A stretch of DNA of 64,000 nucleotides from Rhodobiaceae bacterium (GCA_003330885.1 CP030277.1:1612001-1676000); one strand, 5' to 3'. Shown: positions 24,782 through 33,840, counted from the first letter of the stretch. The notes: a model not told the origin generated them from the sequence alone. Program-made: numbers and translations.

Positions 24782-25889
24782 TATTGCTATCTCAAGTGCG
24801 GTTCGCGAGAACCTCTCTTCTCTGCAGAGCACTGCAGATCTTCTTTCACGTACAAACAATCGTCTGTCTACCGGTCTTAAAGTTTCGAGCCCGATCGACA
24901 ACCCAACGTCGTTCTTTACGGCTCAGGGCCTGACAAACCGTGCGTCTGACCTGTCCACTCTTCAGGATGACGTTGGTCTAGCTGTTGAAACGTTGAACGC
25001 GGCTGCTGCTGGTATTGACTCGCTCTCAACTCTTGTTGAGCAAGCCAAATCAACTGCAAACTCTGCGTTGAACACCAAAATCAAAGCAAACGAGTTCACG
25101 TCTACGGCGTCTTTCACAGACCCAACGACAGCTCTCTCAGCATTTGCAAACGCTGCATCTACTGAAACCATCACAATCAACGTTGATGGCGCAACGACAA
25201 CTATCACAGCGAAAGCTCTGACAGTTTCCAAGTTCGTCTCAGCAGTGAATGGTATCTCTGGTGTAACTGCCTCTCTCTCCGGTAGTGCTCTGAAGGTAGC
25301 AGGCACAAACGGTCGTGAAGTGACCATCGCTAGTGGTGTTGGCTCTTTGGGCGGTGACCTCGGTCTGACCGGCACATACGACAACGGTACAAACCGTGAC
25401 AGCTTTGTTACAGACTACAACAACCTTCTGGACCAGATTGACCAGTTGGCTGGTGACGCAAGCTTCAACGGTGTGAACCTTCTTGACGGCAACGACCTGA
25501 CAGCTACGTTCAATGAAGATGGATCTTCTTCTTTGACGATTTCTGGGGTTACGTTTGATGCTGCCGGACTTGGCATCAGCGACACGACAACATCTGCCTT
25601 CGGATCTGACGCAGGCATTAACGCTGTGACAACGGCCTTGGACTCTGCAACGGCAACACTGCGGTCGCAGTCTTCTACCTTCGGTAACAACCTTGCCGTG
25701 GTGGAAAACCGTCAGAACTTCACAGAATCACTGATTGGTGTTCTGGAAAGTGGTGCTGGTGGGCTGACCCTCGCTGACACCAACGAAGAAGGTGCAAACC
25801 TTCTTGCTCTCCAGACACGTCAGTCTCTGGGTACAACTGCTCTGTCTCTCGCTTCTCAGGGCGACCGGTCAGTTCTTTCGTTCATCTAA
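24774..25889 (+). CDS. Flagellin (copy 3)
   Basis: 371 residues, nearly identical to copy 2 over residues 1-53 and about 87-245, with small differences in the two flanking helices (TNRASDLSTLQDDVGLAVET here) and near the C-terminus (ALSLASQGDRSVLSF). Domain layout and T-rich codon use match copy 2. A strong terminator lies just downstream. No sigma-54 core is evident in the 180-base leader. It is followed by the canonical flaF. Confidence 0.96.
   Translation: MGDIAISSAVRENLSSLQSTADLLSRTNNRLSTGLKVSSPIDNPTSFFTAQGLTNRASDLSTLQDDVGLAVETLNAAAAGIDSLSTLVEQAKSTANSALNTKIKANEFTSTASFTDPTTALSAFANAASTETITINVDGATTTITAKALTVSKFVSAVNGISGVTASLSGSALKVAGTNGREVTIASGVGSLGGDLGLTGTYDNGTNRDSFVTDYNNLLDQIDQLAGDASFNGVNLLDGNDLTATFNEDGSSSLTISGVTFDAAGLGISDTTTSAFGSDAGINAVTTALDSATATLRSQSSTFGNNLAVVENRQNFTESLIGVLESGAGGLTLADTNEEGANLLALQTRQSLGTTALSLASQGDRSVLSFI
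25032..25286 (+). repeat. Block identical in flagellins 2 and 3 (second copy)
   Basis: Partner of 23141-23395, offset by 1,891 bases, without mismatch by eye over 255 bases. Confidence 0.85.
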
Positions 25890-25914
25890 TACCTCGAACG
25901 AAACAGAAATTGAG

Positions 25915-25943
25915 CGGCGGGAACCTCGGTTCCCGCCGTTTTT
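25915..25943 (+). terminator. Terminator after flagellin 3
   Basis: Stem CGGCGGGAAC (25915-25924) and GTTCCCGCCG (25929-25938) with a four-base loop, followed by TTTTT. Confidence 0.92.
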
Positions 25944-26066
25944 CTTTGATCTGACACGATAAGGAACTGGGACAAAAACGACCCAAAAACACCTCTTCTT
26001 AACCCTGATTGCCTAAGCTCACTTCATCGATGTTGAGTTGGTTACTGAAGAGTAAAGGCCTTTTGA

Positions 26067-26459
26067 ATGGCAAATCCGGCGCAAGCCTACGGCAAAATGG
26101 CGAAACTTGGGAACGACCCAAGAGAACTTGAGGCAAACCTTCTGCTTCGGGCAGCTTCGCAACTCCAGAAAGTTCGTGACAATTGGGAACCGCGGTCAAA
26201 GGACATACTCCCTGCCCTGCACTTCAATCGTCAGCTATGGTCGATTTTTGCTACATCAGTGACCGGCGGAGACAGTGAGCTCCCGCTAGACATCCGCCAG
26301 AACCTGGCAAACCTATCGCTTTTCGTTTTCAAGCAAACTCTGGCGGTGCAAACGTCATCGGACCCCCAAAAGCTTGATTCGCTGATCAACATTAATCGGC
26401 AAATCGCTGCTGGCCTCTTCCAGAAGCCGACAACGGAAGCTTCAGAAACAGCTCCGTGA
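26067..26459 (+). CDS. flaF: FlaF-family flagellar regulator (canonical copy)
   Basis: 130 residues. It carries the typical FlaF start (ANPAQAYGKMAKLGNDPREL) followed by LEANLLLRAASQLQKVRDNW, HFNRQLWSIFATSV and LININRQIAAGL. FlaF is required for flagellin production in Caulobacter and interacts with flagellin and FlbT. This copy is much closer to the family norm than the one at 22247. It lies downstream of flagellin 3 and ends just before a terminator shared with convergent flgL. Confidence 0.93.
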   Translation: MANPAQAYGKMAKLGNDPRELEANLLLRAASQLQKVRDNWEPRSKDILPALHFNRQLWSIFATSVTGGDSELPLDIRQNLANLSLFVFKQTLAVQTSSDPQKLDSLININRQIAAGLFQKPTTEASETAP

Positions 26460-26482
26460 ACTGCGGCAACAACACACAAGAA

Positions 26483-26512
26483 AAACCCGGCGCCAAACGC
26501 CGGGTTTCTTTT
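26483..26512. terminator. Bidirectional terminator between flaF and flgL
   Basis: Stem AAACCCGGCG (26483-26492) and CGCCGGGTTT (26498-26507) with a five-base loop, A-rich before and T-rich after, serving two convergent genes. Confidence 0.92.
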
Positions 26513-26552
26513 GTTGGAGCAACGTCTACCAGGTAGACAATGTCACTACAGA

Positions 26553-28034
26553 TTACCGAAGAAAGTTCAGGAGGCTCAGCTCATTGATCCGCGACGTCAC
26601 CTGATACGCAGCCTCGAGTTGGGTCTGCACAACGCCCAGTTTCGCGGCCACTTCGTATGAATCAGCATTCTCAACTTCATCGATAATGCCTTTCGACACT
26701 GAAATGGAACCCTTTGCCTGGTCCTTTGTGCCGTCGATCTTGGCCTGCAGGAACCCCATTTCCATCAGAGCATCCAGCGGCGACCGGGTGTTCGTGTAGG
26801 CAACCGTATCTGCAACGCGCTCCACCATCTCGCCGTAAGCCTTCTCCTCGAGCGGATCCACACCGGTAAAGGTCGTCACAGCCAGAACGGCTGTCGACTT
26901 CATCAAATCAATGATCGAGCTATCGTCCGCCCGCACACCATATGAAATCGTCTCATTCTCGCCGATTTTGGCAAGTGCTGGCGCGTTATTGGATGTGTCA
27001 CCTGTGTACCAGAAAACCGTATCCGTTTCGGTTCCGTCAACAAGCCCCGTAGCAGATGTCAAAGGTGCGCCGTTCACTCTTTGAGGAGGGTTGCTCTCAA
27101 AAAAATCATTGGCTGCTTCGGCCGCAGAAGCAGCTTTAACAGCCGTCTGCGTCAACTCTTGGAGGGAGGTATCAAATGCTGACTGGAAATTGGCTGCGGT
27201 AGCATTCGCATCCACACCAATCAAAAACTCGTTCTCGCCCAAGGGAGCGGTTGATTTTGCAGTCAAAGTCATCGTCTCACTGGTGCCATCAGGCATCGTG
27301 AACTCGAATGTGATTGTCTCGCCCTGCTGAGGCAACGTTGCGGTAAAGTCCACATCGAGGGATGGTGGCGAACCGACAGGACCAGTCGCAGTTGTCCCGC
27401 TTAAGGTTGACGTCGTCCCAACAAGTTTTGCACCAAAAACACTAGGGTCCGCGTCCTCTGCCACAGTGAAGGTCGCCCCCACAGTACCAATAGTGAGGCG
27501 ACCCCGATTGTCTGCACCCATATCCGCCTGGGCCCGCTCGGCAATCAAGTCTTCCAGACCGGCGCGCGTGGTATCGCCGTAAAGCATGGCATTTGGCAGA
27601 GCCACCGGCGGCGCAGCAGTATCTCTGCCCCCAAACATGTGGCGGCCTTCCAACTCTGTATTGAGCAGAGAAGCAATTTCATCAAACTGAGACGCGGCGG
27701 ACAATTGCAGCTGGGTCTGACCTGCGCCGGTCAAATCAAACGACGTCGTCAGAGAATCTGTACGAAGCGTCGAGGCAATCTCATCCATTCTGGTCAACGC
27801 CGTTGACTGAACGCCAAGCCGCAGGTTCACCAACTCCATGGTTTTCACATAGCCTTCAAGCGAACTGATCTGATCGCGAAGAGAAAGAACAACCGAAGCA
27901 TCGGATCCCAATCCACCATAGGTCTCAGCTTTTTTGCCGGTCACCAATTGTCGGCTCAGATCATCCTGCGTAGACTTCAACGCATTTACTTCGTCCTGCA
28001 TCCTCAATGTTCTGGCGAGGGATGAGATTTCCAT
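26553..28034 (-). CDS. flgL: Hook-filament junction protein FlgL
   Basis: 493 residues. FlgL (HAP3) joins hook to filament. The N-terminal flagellin-like helices (LARTLRMQDEVNALKSTQDD, LVTGKKAETYGGLGSDASVV) and C-terminal helices (ISVSKGIIDEVENADSYEVA, QLEAAYQVTSRINELSLLNF) are clear. FlgL is often 300-400 residues; here the centre carries extra beta-rich sequence, including TITFEFTMPDGTSETMTLTA, which resembles a hook-IN segment. It is the last gene of flgE-flgK-flgL, 20 bases after flgK. Confidence 0.95.
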   Translation of the reverse strand: MEISSLARTLRMQDEVNALKSTQDDLSRQLVTGKKAETYGGLGSDASVVLSLRDQISSLEGYVKTMELVNLRLGVQSTALTRMDEIASTLRTDSLTTSFDLTGAGQTQLQLSAASQFDEIASLLNTELEGRHMFGGRDTAAPPVALPNAMLYGDTTRAGLEDLIAERAQADMGADNRGRLTIGTVGATFTVAEDADPSVFGAKLVGTTSTLSGTTATGPVGSPPSLDVDFTATLPQQGETITFEFTMPDGTSETMTLTAKSTAPLGENEFLIGVDANATAANFQSAFDTSLQELTQTAVKAASAAEAANDFFESNPPQRVNGAPLTSATGLVDGTETDTVFWYTGDTSNNAPALAKIGENETISYGVRADDSSIIDLMKSTAVLAVTTFTGVDPLEEKAYGEMVERVADTVAYTNTRSPLDALMEMGFLQAKIDGTKDQAKGSISVSKGIIDEVENADSYEVAAKLGVVQTQLEAAYQVTSRINELSLLNFLR

Positions 28035-28054
28035 GTGTCTTATTCCACCTTGTC

Positions 28055-29923
28055 CTAGCGACCAATGTTCAGCATGATTTGCATCAATTCCTGAACCGTG
28101 GTCATAACCCGCGCGTTAGCGCTATACGCTGTTTCGAGAACCAGAAGGTCTGAGAGTTCGGTATCAATATCGACCCCAGCATCAGCGTCATATTGCGCCT
28201 GCAACGTGTCACGGATGATTTGAAACGAAGAAACAGCATTCTCAGCATTGGCTGCTTGTGATGCTTGGTAATCGACAACGCGTCTGGCAAATGCGTCAAT
28301 AGATCCCTCGAACGGGGCCGACGAACTGCCAATACCCACGTCAGCCGCATAACTACGGATATCGTTTGTCAGGCGTTCGATCAGATCAAGAGGCCGCGTA
28401 GGGTCACCCACATCGGTCGCTGGCGTCGTATTGTATGCAACCAGGATCGAGCTATCCGCGACAACGGCATCGTTCACCCGGATACGCTGTGCGATACCCG
28501 TCTTTTGCCCACCATTATCGAGACTGTTGGAATAGATTGTTTGGCCATTACCGTCTACGAACAATGCCATGCCGGTACCGGCGTCGGTAAGAGACGCGGG
28601 TGTTGTTGTCGTCGACAATGAGTCGATGTCTGACGTAGCACCTGCACCGTCATCTACAAACCTCAGCGTCGTACCAGCTGGGTTAGACACAACGACCGCG
28701 GCAGGGAGAGCTGCATTCAAATCAGTAACAATGGTCCCGATAGGCTGCGTCCAATCAATCCCGATGACTGTGTCATTTGGATTGTTTGTCGCTGTGTTGC
28801 TTAGAGGGAGGACACTGGGGTCTTCAACCTTGACGATAGTAACATTCGTCGTTGTGCCGCCAATCGTGTAGCTGAGGTTGATTGTATTGCCAGACAGCAT
28901 CCCGGCCGTGTCTACCTCGAAACCCGTGGCCGCACCGGCAACCACTGCTGTGCCATTTGTCGTTTCTTCTGAGAGAGACAGCATGAGTTCTGAGGCCAGC
29001 TCGTCGAGCTGCGACTGCGCCTCAGTCAGCGTGCTATCTCTGAGTTCAATTAACGCTGCGATCTCACCCGACCGGAACGCACCGGCTGCAATAAGGTCTA
29101 CAGACGTGGACCCAGCCGTCAGAGAAATGGTTCCAACTGTTCGCAGATTTGGATCGGTGCTGTACACAGACGTGGCATCCATCGAGGTGCGTTCGTCAAA
29201 TGAAAGCTCGGCCGCGGCAGAATCCAGCAAGGCAAAACCACCGCCCGTGAAGAGGCTCACCGCCCCATCCGACCGAGACACCACATTGATATCCATCAGC
29301 TCGGCAAGCCGGTCAATGGCGCTATCACGCTGGTCTGCAAGGTCAGCCGTATCTCCGGTTGTCGCGCCAGCACGAACAATCTGTTCATTGATCGTTGCGA
29401 CACGCTTCAGCAGAACATCAGCCTCTTCAATTGCCGCCCCAATGCCTGCCTCAGCCTCAAGGCGCAGGCTCTGAACCAGGTCAGACATGCTATTGAGAGA
29501 ATCTGCAAGATCATCTGCTTCATTGAGCACGTTTGCACGGATCGCAGCATTTTCAGGCGTCGTTGCCATCGCCTGCAAGGCGTCCGTGAGCTCTGCCAAG
29601 CGAGAAGAAACGGCAATACCTGAGTTCGATGACCCCATTGCCGTATCAATCCGCGACAGGTAATCGGCAGCAGTTTGAGCCGCAATCGTGTCTGCTTTGG
29701 CGACTCGAAGCTGCTGCTGTTGCAATAGATCTATGTCGCGTTGAGCGGCCGAATAAGCAACACCAATGCTCCGCCCATCGACCAACTGACTGTGGGTCGT
29801 CAGCGTTTTACGTGTATAGCCAGGCGTTCCAGCATTCGCGATGTTGCGCGAAACCACATCAATGCCCGCCTGCGTGGCATTGAGGCCGCTGATTGAAGCA
29901 TGGAGCGCGTTAGTGAGTGTCAT
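28055..29923 (-). CDS. flgK: Hook-filament junction protein FlgK
   Basis: 622 residues. FlgK (HAP1) is the hook-proximal junction protein. The N-terminal rod/hook motif (ASISGLNATQAGIDVVSRNI, NAGTPGYTRKTLTTHSQLVD) and C-terminal NAENAVSSFQIIRDTLQAQY and YSANARVMTTVQELMQIML are typical. The central part contains an inserted beta-rich stretch (GNTINLSYTIGGTTTNVTIV). It lies 52 bases after flgE and is presumably expressed from the flgE promoter. Confidence 0.97.
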   Translation of the reverse strand: MTLTNALHASISGLNATQAGIDVVSRNIANAGTPGYTRKTLTTHSQLVDGRSIGVAYSAAQRDIDLLQQQQLRVAKADTIAAQTAADYLSRIDTAMGSSNSGIAVSSRLAELTDALQAMATTPENAAIRANVLNEADDLADSLNSMSDLVQSLRLEAEAGIGAAIEEADVLLKRVATINEQIVRAGATTGDTADLADQRDSAIDRLAELMDINVVSRSDGAVSLFTGGGFALLDSAAAELSFDERTSMDATSVYSTDPNLRTVGTISLTAGSTSVDLIAAGAFRSGEIAALIELRDSTLTEAQSQLDELASELMLSLSEETTNGTAVVAGAATGFEVDTAGMLSGNTINLSYTIGGTTTNVTIVKVEDPSVLPLSNTATNNPNDTVIGIDWTQPIGTIVTDLNAALPAAVVVSNPAGTTLRFVDDGAGATSDIDSLSTTTTPASLTDAGTGMALFVDGNGQTIYSNSLDNGGQKTGIAQRIRVNDAVVADSSILVAYNTTPATDVGDPTRPLDLIERLTNDIRSYAADVGIGSSSAPFEGSIDAFARRVVDYQASQAANAENAVSSFQIIRDTLQAQYDADAGVDIDTELSDLLVLETAYSANARVMTTVQELMQIMLNIGR

Positions 29924-29975
29924 CGCAATACCGTTACTTTAATGCAGAGTTATTCAGAACCCCTCAGAAGCTTAC

Positions 29976-31376
29976 TTAGCGCTTCATATTGAGCGTTTCG
30001 GTGATCATCTCGTCTGCTGTCGTGACAATTCGCGTGTTGGCGGAATAGGCTTGCTGCGTAATGATCAGCTTTGAAAACTCATCAGCGATGTCCACGTTGG
30101 ATCCTTCGAGTGCGGCTGCAACGATAGCGCCGCTGCTGCCCGTCAGAGCTTCACCGGAGCCTTGTGTGGATGCAAAAGCACCACCGTCCATCTTCTGGAG
30201 CTCATTCGAGTCGTTGAAGCGGACCACTGTCACCTCAACAAGATCAACAGATTTGCCGTTCGAATAGGTTCCGACGATCCGGCCGTCATTGGACACCGCG
30301 ACTTCAAGCAAGGAACCCGAGGCAAAGCCGTCCTGGTCCAGCGTGTTCACAGTCACATTTCCGTTCGTGTCTTCAAACTGAGTGATGTTTGAAGTTCCGT
30401 GATCAAGCGTCACGTTGCCAAGATTGTTGCCGTTGATTGTGAGGTTCGTGATCGTCGCAGACGAAACAGCCGGTGCCAGTTGTCCATTGGCAAAAACATA
30501 GTCTTGGCCAATATTGTTCCATTTGGCTGTGGTGCCGGCCGCCGTGTCGCTTGTCTTGTAGAACATGTTCCACGTATCGCTGTCCGCCAGTCCTGCTGGC
30601 CCGTCACCATCCGTGTTTTCAACCTTGGCCCATCGGATCTGCACCTGAAGAGGTGCACCTAGATCGTCATAAACAGTGATGGAACCACCTGCGAGAGATC
30701 GGTCAAGGAAAAGAGCTTCTTCGTTTGCCTGCACAAACCCATTGCCCGCGCCGCCCGTAACTGTTGTCGGGTCATTCGCGAATGTACCCGCCAGCAGCAA
30801 CTCGCTGCCCGCAATCGTCGTGTCAGAATTTACGGTTTCCGGATAGGCCGGCAAATTGGCTTCGTAGTCGATCACGGTGGTCAGGTTCGCATCAAGGAAC
30901 GACCGATTGATCTGAATAGCGGACGGCACGTCGCCCACAGGGTTGCCAGTCGCAATATCAATGTCGACACCCTGCAGATAGTAACCTGAGCTGTTCACGA
31001 GATAGCCGTTCCGGTCCATCTCAAAATCGCCCTGCCGCGTGTAACGGTCGACATCAAGCAGCACTGGCTGGTTATCGAGGGTCCCAACGGCTTCTGATAC
31101 GACGAAGAACCCTTCGCCATTAATGGCCATGTTGGTTGCAACCGAACTGGCATTGATCGCGCCCTGCACATTATTTGTGTAGGCGGGTTGCGCATAGGTC
31201 GTACCAGGCAGATGGAAGTTCTGGCCGCTGGACGTCACGGAATCATAAAAACTCGTGTCTGTCCGTTTGAAGCCAGTCGTCTGCGAATTCGCAATATTAT
31301 CCGAAATATGGGACAGCGCTGTAGCTTGTGCCCGAATCCCTGAAATGGCTGTCGACATCGCACCGTTAAAGCTCAT
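29976..31376 (-). CDS. flgE: Flagellar hook protein FlgE
   Basis: 466 residues from the ATG at 31376, which has AAGGAG ten bases upstream; an in-frame codon at 31439 lies inside the sigma-54 promoter and is rejected. FlgE polymerises into the hook. The N-terminus (MSFNGAMSTAISGIRAQATA, DNIANSQTTGFKRTD) and D1 region (NMAINGEGFFVVSEAVGTLD) match hook proteins, and the C-terminus has the usual ITQQAYSANTRIVTTADEMI. First gene of flgE-flgK-flgL, under a sigma-54 promoter with ftr-like elements. Confidence 0.97.
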   Translation of the reverse strand: MSFNGAMSTAISGIRAQATALSHISDNIANSQTTGFKRTDTSFYDSVTSSGQNFHLPGTTYAQPAYTNNVQGAINASSVATNMAINGEGFFVVSEAVGTLDNQPVLLDVDRYTRQGDFEMDRNGYLVNSSGYYLQGVDIDIATGNPVGDVPSAIQINRSFLDANLTTVIDYEANLPAYPETVNSDTTIAGSELLLAGTFANDPTTVTGGAGNGFVQANEEALFLDRSLAGGSITVYDDLGAPLQVQIRWAKVENTDGDGPAGLADSDTWNMFYKTSDTAAGTTAKWNNIGQDYVFANGQLAPAVSSATITNLTINGNNLGNVTLDHGTSNITQFEDTNGNVTVNTLDQDGFASGSLLEVAVSNDGRIVGTYSNGKSVDLVEVTVVRFNDSNELQKMDGGAFASTQGSGEALTGSSGAIVAAALEGSNVDIADEFSKLIITQQAYSANTRIVTTADEMITETLNMKR

Positions 31377-31435
31377 CTGTCCTATCTCCTTAAACCTGCC
31401 CCATGGATGGGGGAATACGCGTTGGTGGGTAGAAC

Positions 31436-31450
31436 GCAAGGACTGGGCCA
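31436..31450 (-). promoter_or_regulatory. Sigma-54 promoter of flgE
   Basis: Read leftward: TGGCCCA-GTCC-TTGC, with GG at 31449-31448 and GC at 31437-31436, ten bases between. It is nearly the same core as that of flagellin 1. The start would be near 31424, about 48 bases before the flgE ATG. Confidence 0.8.
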
Positions 31451-31504
31451 GACCTTTTTTCTTTTGTTTTCAATGGCTTATATGATCACCCAGACAGCAC
31501 AACC

Positions 31505-31551
31505 GGGCAAAATCGGCGCCCTGCCCGGCAAAATCTGCCGCAACGTCGGCA
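31505..31551. promoter_or_regulatory. Three FlbD/ftr-like elements upstream of flgE
   Basis: A perfect palindrome CGGCA-AAATC-TGCCG at 31526-31540 (centre 31533) is flanked by half-sites centred at 31512 (GGGCA-AAATC) and 31554 (CGGCA-AACGA), exactly 21 bp on each side. The nearest centre is 76 bp from the -12 element. Confidence 0.7.
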
Positions 31552-31710
31552 ACGATTTTAGAGACCCTCTGTTCAATGTTGAGCGAGCGTTTCCCAACAG
31601 GTTCCTGGCCTTTTGCTTGAACGTAAGACCGGCTAGCCCTAGGTTCTGTGGCAATTATGAACAGGGAACCAGGCCGCACGAGGCGGTCGACCATATAAGG
31701 CCGAGGAAGC

Positions 31711-32556
31711 ATGAAGTTCGAAGGTACTAAAGATTACGTCGCAACAGATGATCTGCGGATCGCAGTCAACGCCGCAATCACGCTGGAGCGCCCCCTTCTG
31801 ATCAAGGGTGAGCCAGGAACAGGGAAAACCGTTCTGGCGGAAGAAATGTCAAAGGCGCTCGATGCAGAGCTCATCACTTGGCACATCAAGTCCACCACAA
31901 AAGCCCAACAGGGTCTCTATGAGTATGACGCCGTCTCCCGCCTGCGCGACAGCCAATTGGGCGACGAGCGGGTCAACGACATTTCGAACTACATCGAACG
32001 CGGCAAGCTCTGGGAAAGCTTCGAGCGTGAAAAACGCCCTGTTCTGCTGATCGACGAAATCGACAAGGCAGACATCGAATTCCCGAACGATCTCCTTCTT
32101 GAGCTCGACCGAATGGAGTTCTTTGTCTACGAAACCGGGGAGACGATTAAAGCAGCACAGCGCCCGATCGTTGTAATCACGTCCAATAATGAAAAAGAAC
32201 TGCCAGACGCGTTCCTGCGCCGTTGTTTCTTCCACTACATCAACTTCCCCGACGAAGAGACAATGAAGCAGATCATCGCGGTCCACTTCCCAGATCTTAA
32301 AGGCCGTTTAATTCAGGAAGCTTTGAACGTTTTCTACGAAATCCGCGATGTTCCAGGTCTAAAGAAGAAGCCTTCCACATCTGAACTGCTGGACTGGCTG
32401 AAACTCTTGCTGGTGGAAGACATTTCCCCGGAAAACCTCAAAGAACGCGATCCATCCAAGCTCATCCCGCCGCTTCATGGTGCATTGCTCAAAAACGAGC
32501 AGGATGTGCATCTGTTTGAGCGTTTGGCCTTTCTTGCCCGTCGTGAGCGTAACTAG
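31711..32556 (+). CDS. MoxR-family AAA+ ATPase
   Basis: 281 residues. MoxR ATPases act as chaperones, often with a VWA-domain partner, to insert cofactors or assemble complexes. Walker A is GEPGTGKT (about residues 33-40), Walker B is PVLLIDEIDKAD (about 110-121), sensor 1 is VVITSNNEKELPDAFLRRC with the arginine finger region. It is 26 bases upstream of a VWA gene, the usual pairing. No CO-dehydrogenase or methanol-dehydrogenase genes are near, so the client is unknown. Confidence 0.9.
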   Translation: MKFEGTKDYVATDDLRIAVNAAITLERPLLIKGEPGTGKTVLAEEMSKALDAELITWHIKSTTKAQQGLYEYDAVSRLRDSQLGDERVNDISNYIERGKLWESFEREKRPVLLIDEIDKADIEFPNDLLLELDRMEFFVYETGETIKAAQRPIVVITSNNEKELPDAFLRRCFFHYINFPDEETMKQIIAVHFPDLKGRLIQEALNVFYEIRDVPGLKKKPSTSELLDWLKLLLVEDISPENLKERDPSKLIPPLHGALLKNEQDVHLFERLAFLARRERN

Positions 32557-32582
32557 AGCCTCAACAGCAAAAGGAGACGAAC

Positions 32583-33764
32583 ATGTTCGTTAACTTCTTT
32601 CATGAGCTGAAATCGGCGAATGTCCCGGTCTCCTTGCGTGAATATCTCACGCTCCTGGAGGCTATGGACAAAAAGGTCATCGAGGACAAGGTGGAGGACT
32701 TTTATTACCTCTCCCGTTCCGCTCTCGTTAAAGACGAGCGCAATCTCGACAAGTTCGACCGCGTCTTTTCTCATGTTTTCAAAGGTCTAGACTCGCTGGA
32801 AGAAGGCGACATCGCCCAGATTCCAGAAGAATGGCTGAAATCGCTCACAGAGAAATTCCTGACCGACGAAGAAAAAGCCCAGATCGAAGCCCTGGGTGGG
32901 TGGGAAAAGATCATGGAAGAGCTGCAAAAGCGGCTCGAAGAGCAGGAAAAGCGACACGAAGGCGGCAATAAGTGGATCGGCACCGGCGGGACCTCCCCGT
33001 TCGGCGCTGACGGCTACAACCCTGAAGGCGTGCGCATCGGCCAGAAGGAAGGCCGTCACGGCAAGGCGGTCAAAGTCTGGGACAAACGTGAATATAAGAA
33101 CCTGGACGATGGCGTGGAGATCGGCACCCGGAATATCAAGATGGCGCTTCGCCGTCTCCGCCGGTTTGCCCGCCATGGCCAGCCAACAGAGCTCGACCTA
33201 GACGACACGATCAAATCGACCGCGCACCAGGGCTATCTCGACATCAAGATGGTCCCAGAGCGGAAGAACAAGATCAACGTCCTGATCTTCTTCGATATTG
33301 GCGGGTCGATGGACAGCCATATCAAACTCTGTGAAGAACTCTTCTCCGCTGCGCGAACAGAGTTCAAAAACATGGAGTATTTCTACTTCCATAACTGCCT
33401 CTATGAGCATGTCTGGAAGGACAATAAGCGCCGCCATCAAGAGCGGATGGACACCTGGGATGTGCTCCACAAATACCCTTCCGACTACAAAGTGATTTTT
33501 GTCGGCGACGGAACTATGTCCCCCTATGAAATCACCTATGCAGGCGGGTCCGTGGAGCACTGGAACGAAGAGCCCGGCGCCATTTGGCTAGAACGCATTC
33601 AGCAGATCTATGAAAGCGCCGTCTGGCTGAACCCGGTTGCAGAACGCCATTGGGAATACACGCCGTCAATCCAGGTGATCGAACAGGTCTTCCAGGACCG
33701 GATGTTCCCCCTCACCCTGGAAGGGCTGGACAACGCCATGAAGGAACTTTCCCGAGCGTCTTAA
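32583..33764 (+). CDS. VWA domain protein (CoxE-like), partner of MoxR ATPase
   Basis: 393 residues. The N-terminal half (MFVNFFHELKSANVPVSLRE, Glu/Lys-rich helices to about 130) matches the COG3825/CoxE-type family. The VWA domain starts near residue 225 with the metal-site motif FFDIGGSMDSH, a DxGGS variant of the usual DxSxS that is known in this family, and includes YKVIFVGDGTMSPYEI. AAAGGAGACG precedes the ATG. It is co-transcribed with the MoxR gene and ends before a terminator. Confidence 0.88.
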   Translation: MFVNFFHELKSANVPVSLREYLTLLEAMDKKVIEDKVEDFYYLSRSALVKDERNLDKFDRVFSHVFKGLDSLEEGDIAQIPEEWLKSLTEKFLTDEEKAQIEALGGWEKIMEELQKRLEEQEKRHEGGNKWIGTGGTSPFGADGYNPEGVRIGQKEGRHGKAVKVWDKREYKNLDDGVEIGTRNIKMALRRLRRFARHGQPTELDLDDTIKSTAHQGYLDIKMVPERKNKINVLIFFDIGGSMDSHIKLCEELFSAARTEFKNMEYFYFHNCLYEHVWKDNKRRHQERMDTWDVLHKYPSDYKVIFVGDGTMSPYEITYAGGSVEHWNEEPGAIWLERIQQIYESAVWLNPVAERHWEYTPSIQVIEQVFQDRMFPLTLEGLDNAMKELSRAS

Positions 33765-33802
33765 GAGGTTTGAGGGTTTTCCCTCTCCAAAATGTGAAAT
33801 GG

Positions 33803-33840
33803 GGGCCGCTTCAATTCCTGAACGCGGCCCTTATCTCTTT
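33803..33840 (+). terminator. Terminator after the MoxR-VWA pair
   Basis: Stem GGGCCGC (33803-33809) and GCGGCCC (33824-33830) followed by TTATCTCTTTT. It overlaps the upstream in-frame start of the cupin gene, which supports the later start at 33868. Confidence 0.75.

Noticed and set aside
31377-31439. Upstream in-frame start for flgE
   Set aside because: It overlaps the sigma-54 -12 element; the start at 31376 has a good ribosome site and the canonical hook N-terminus.
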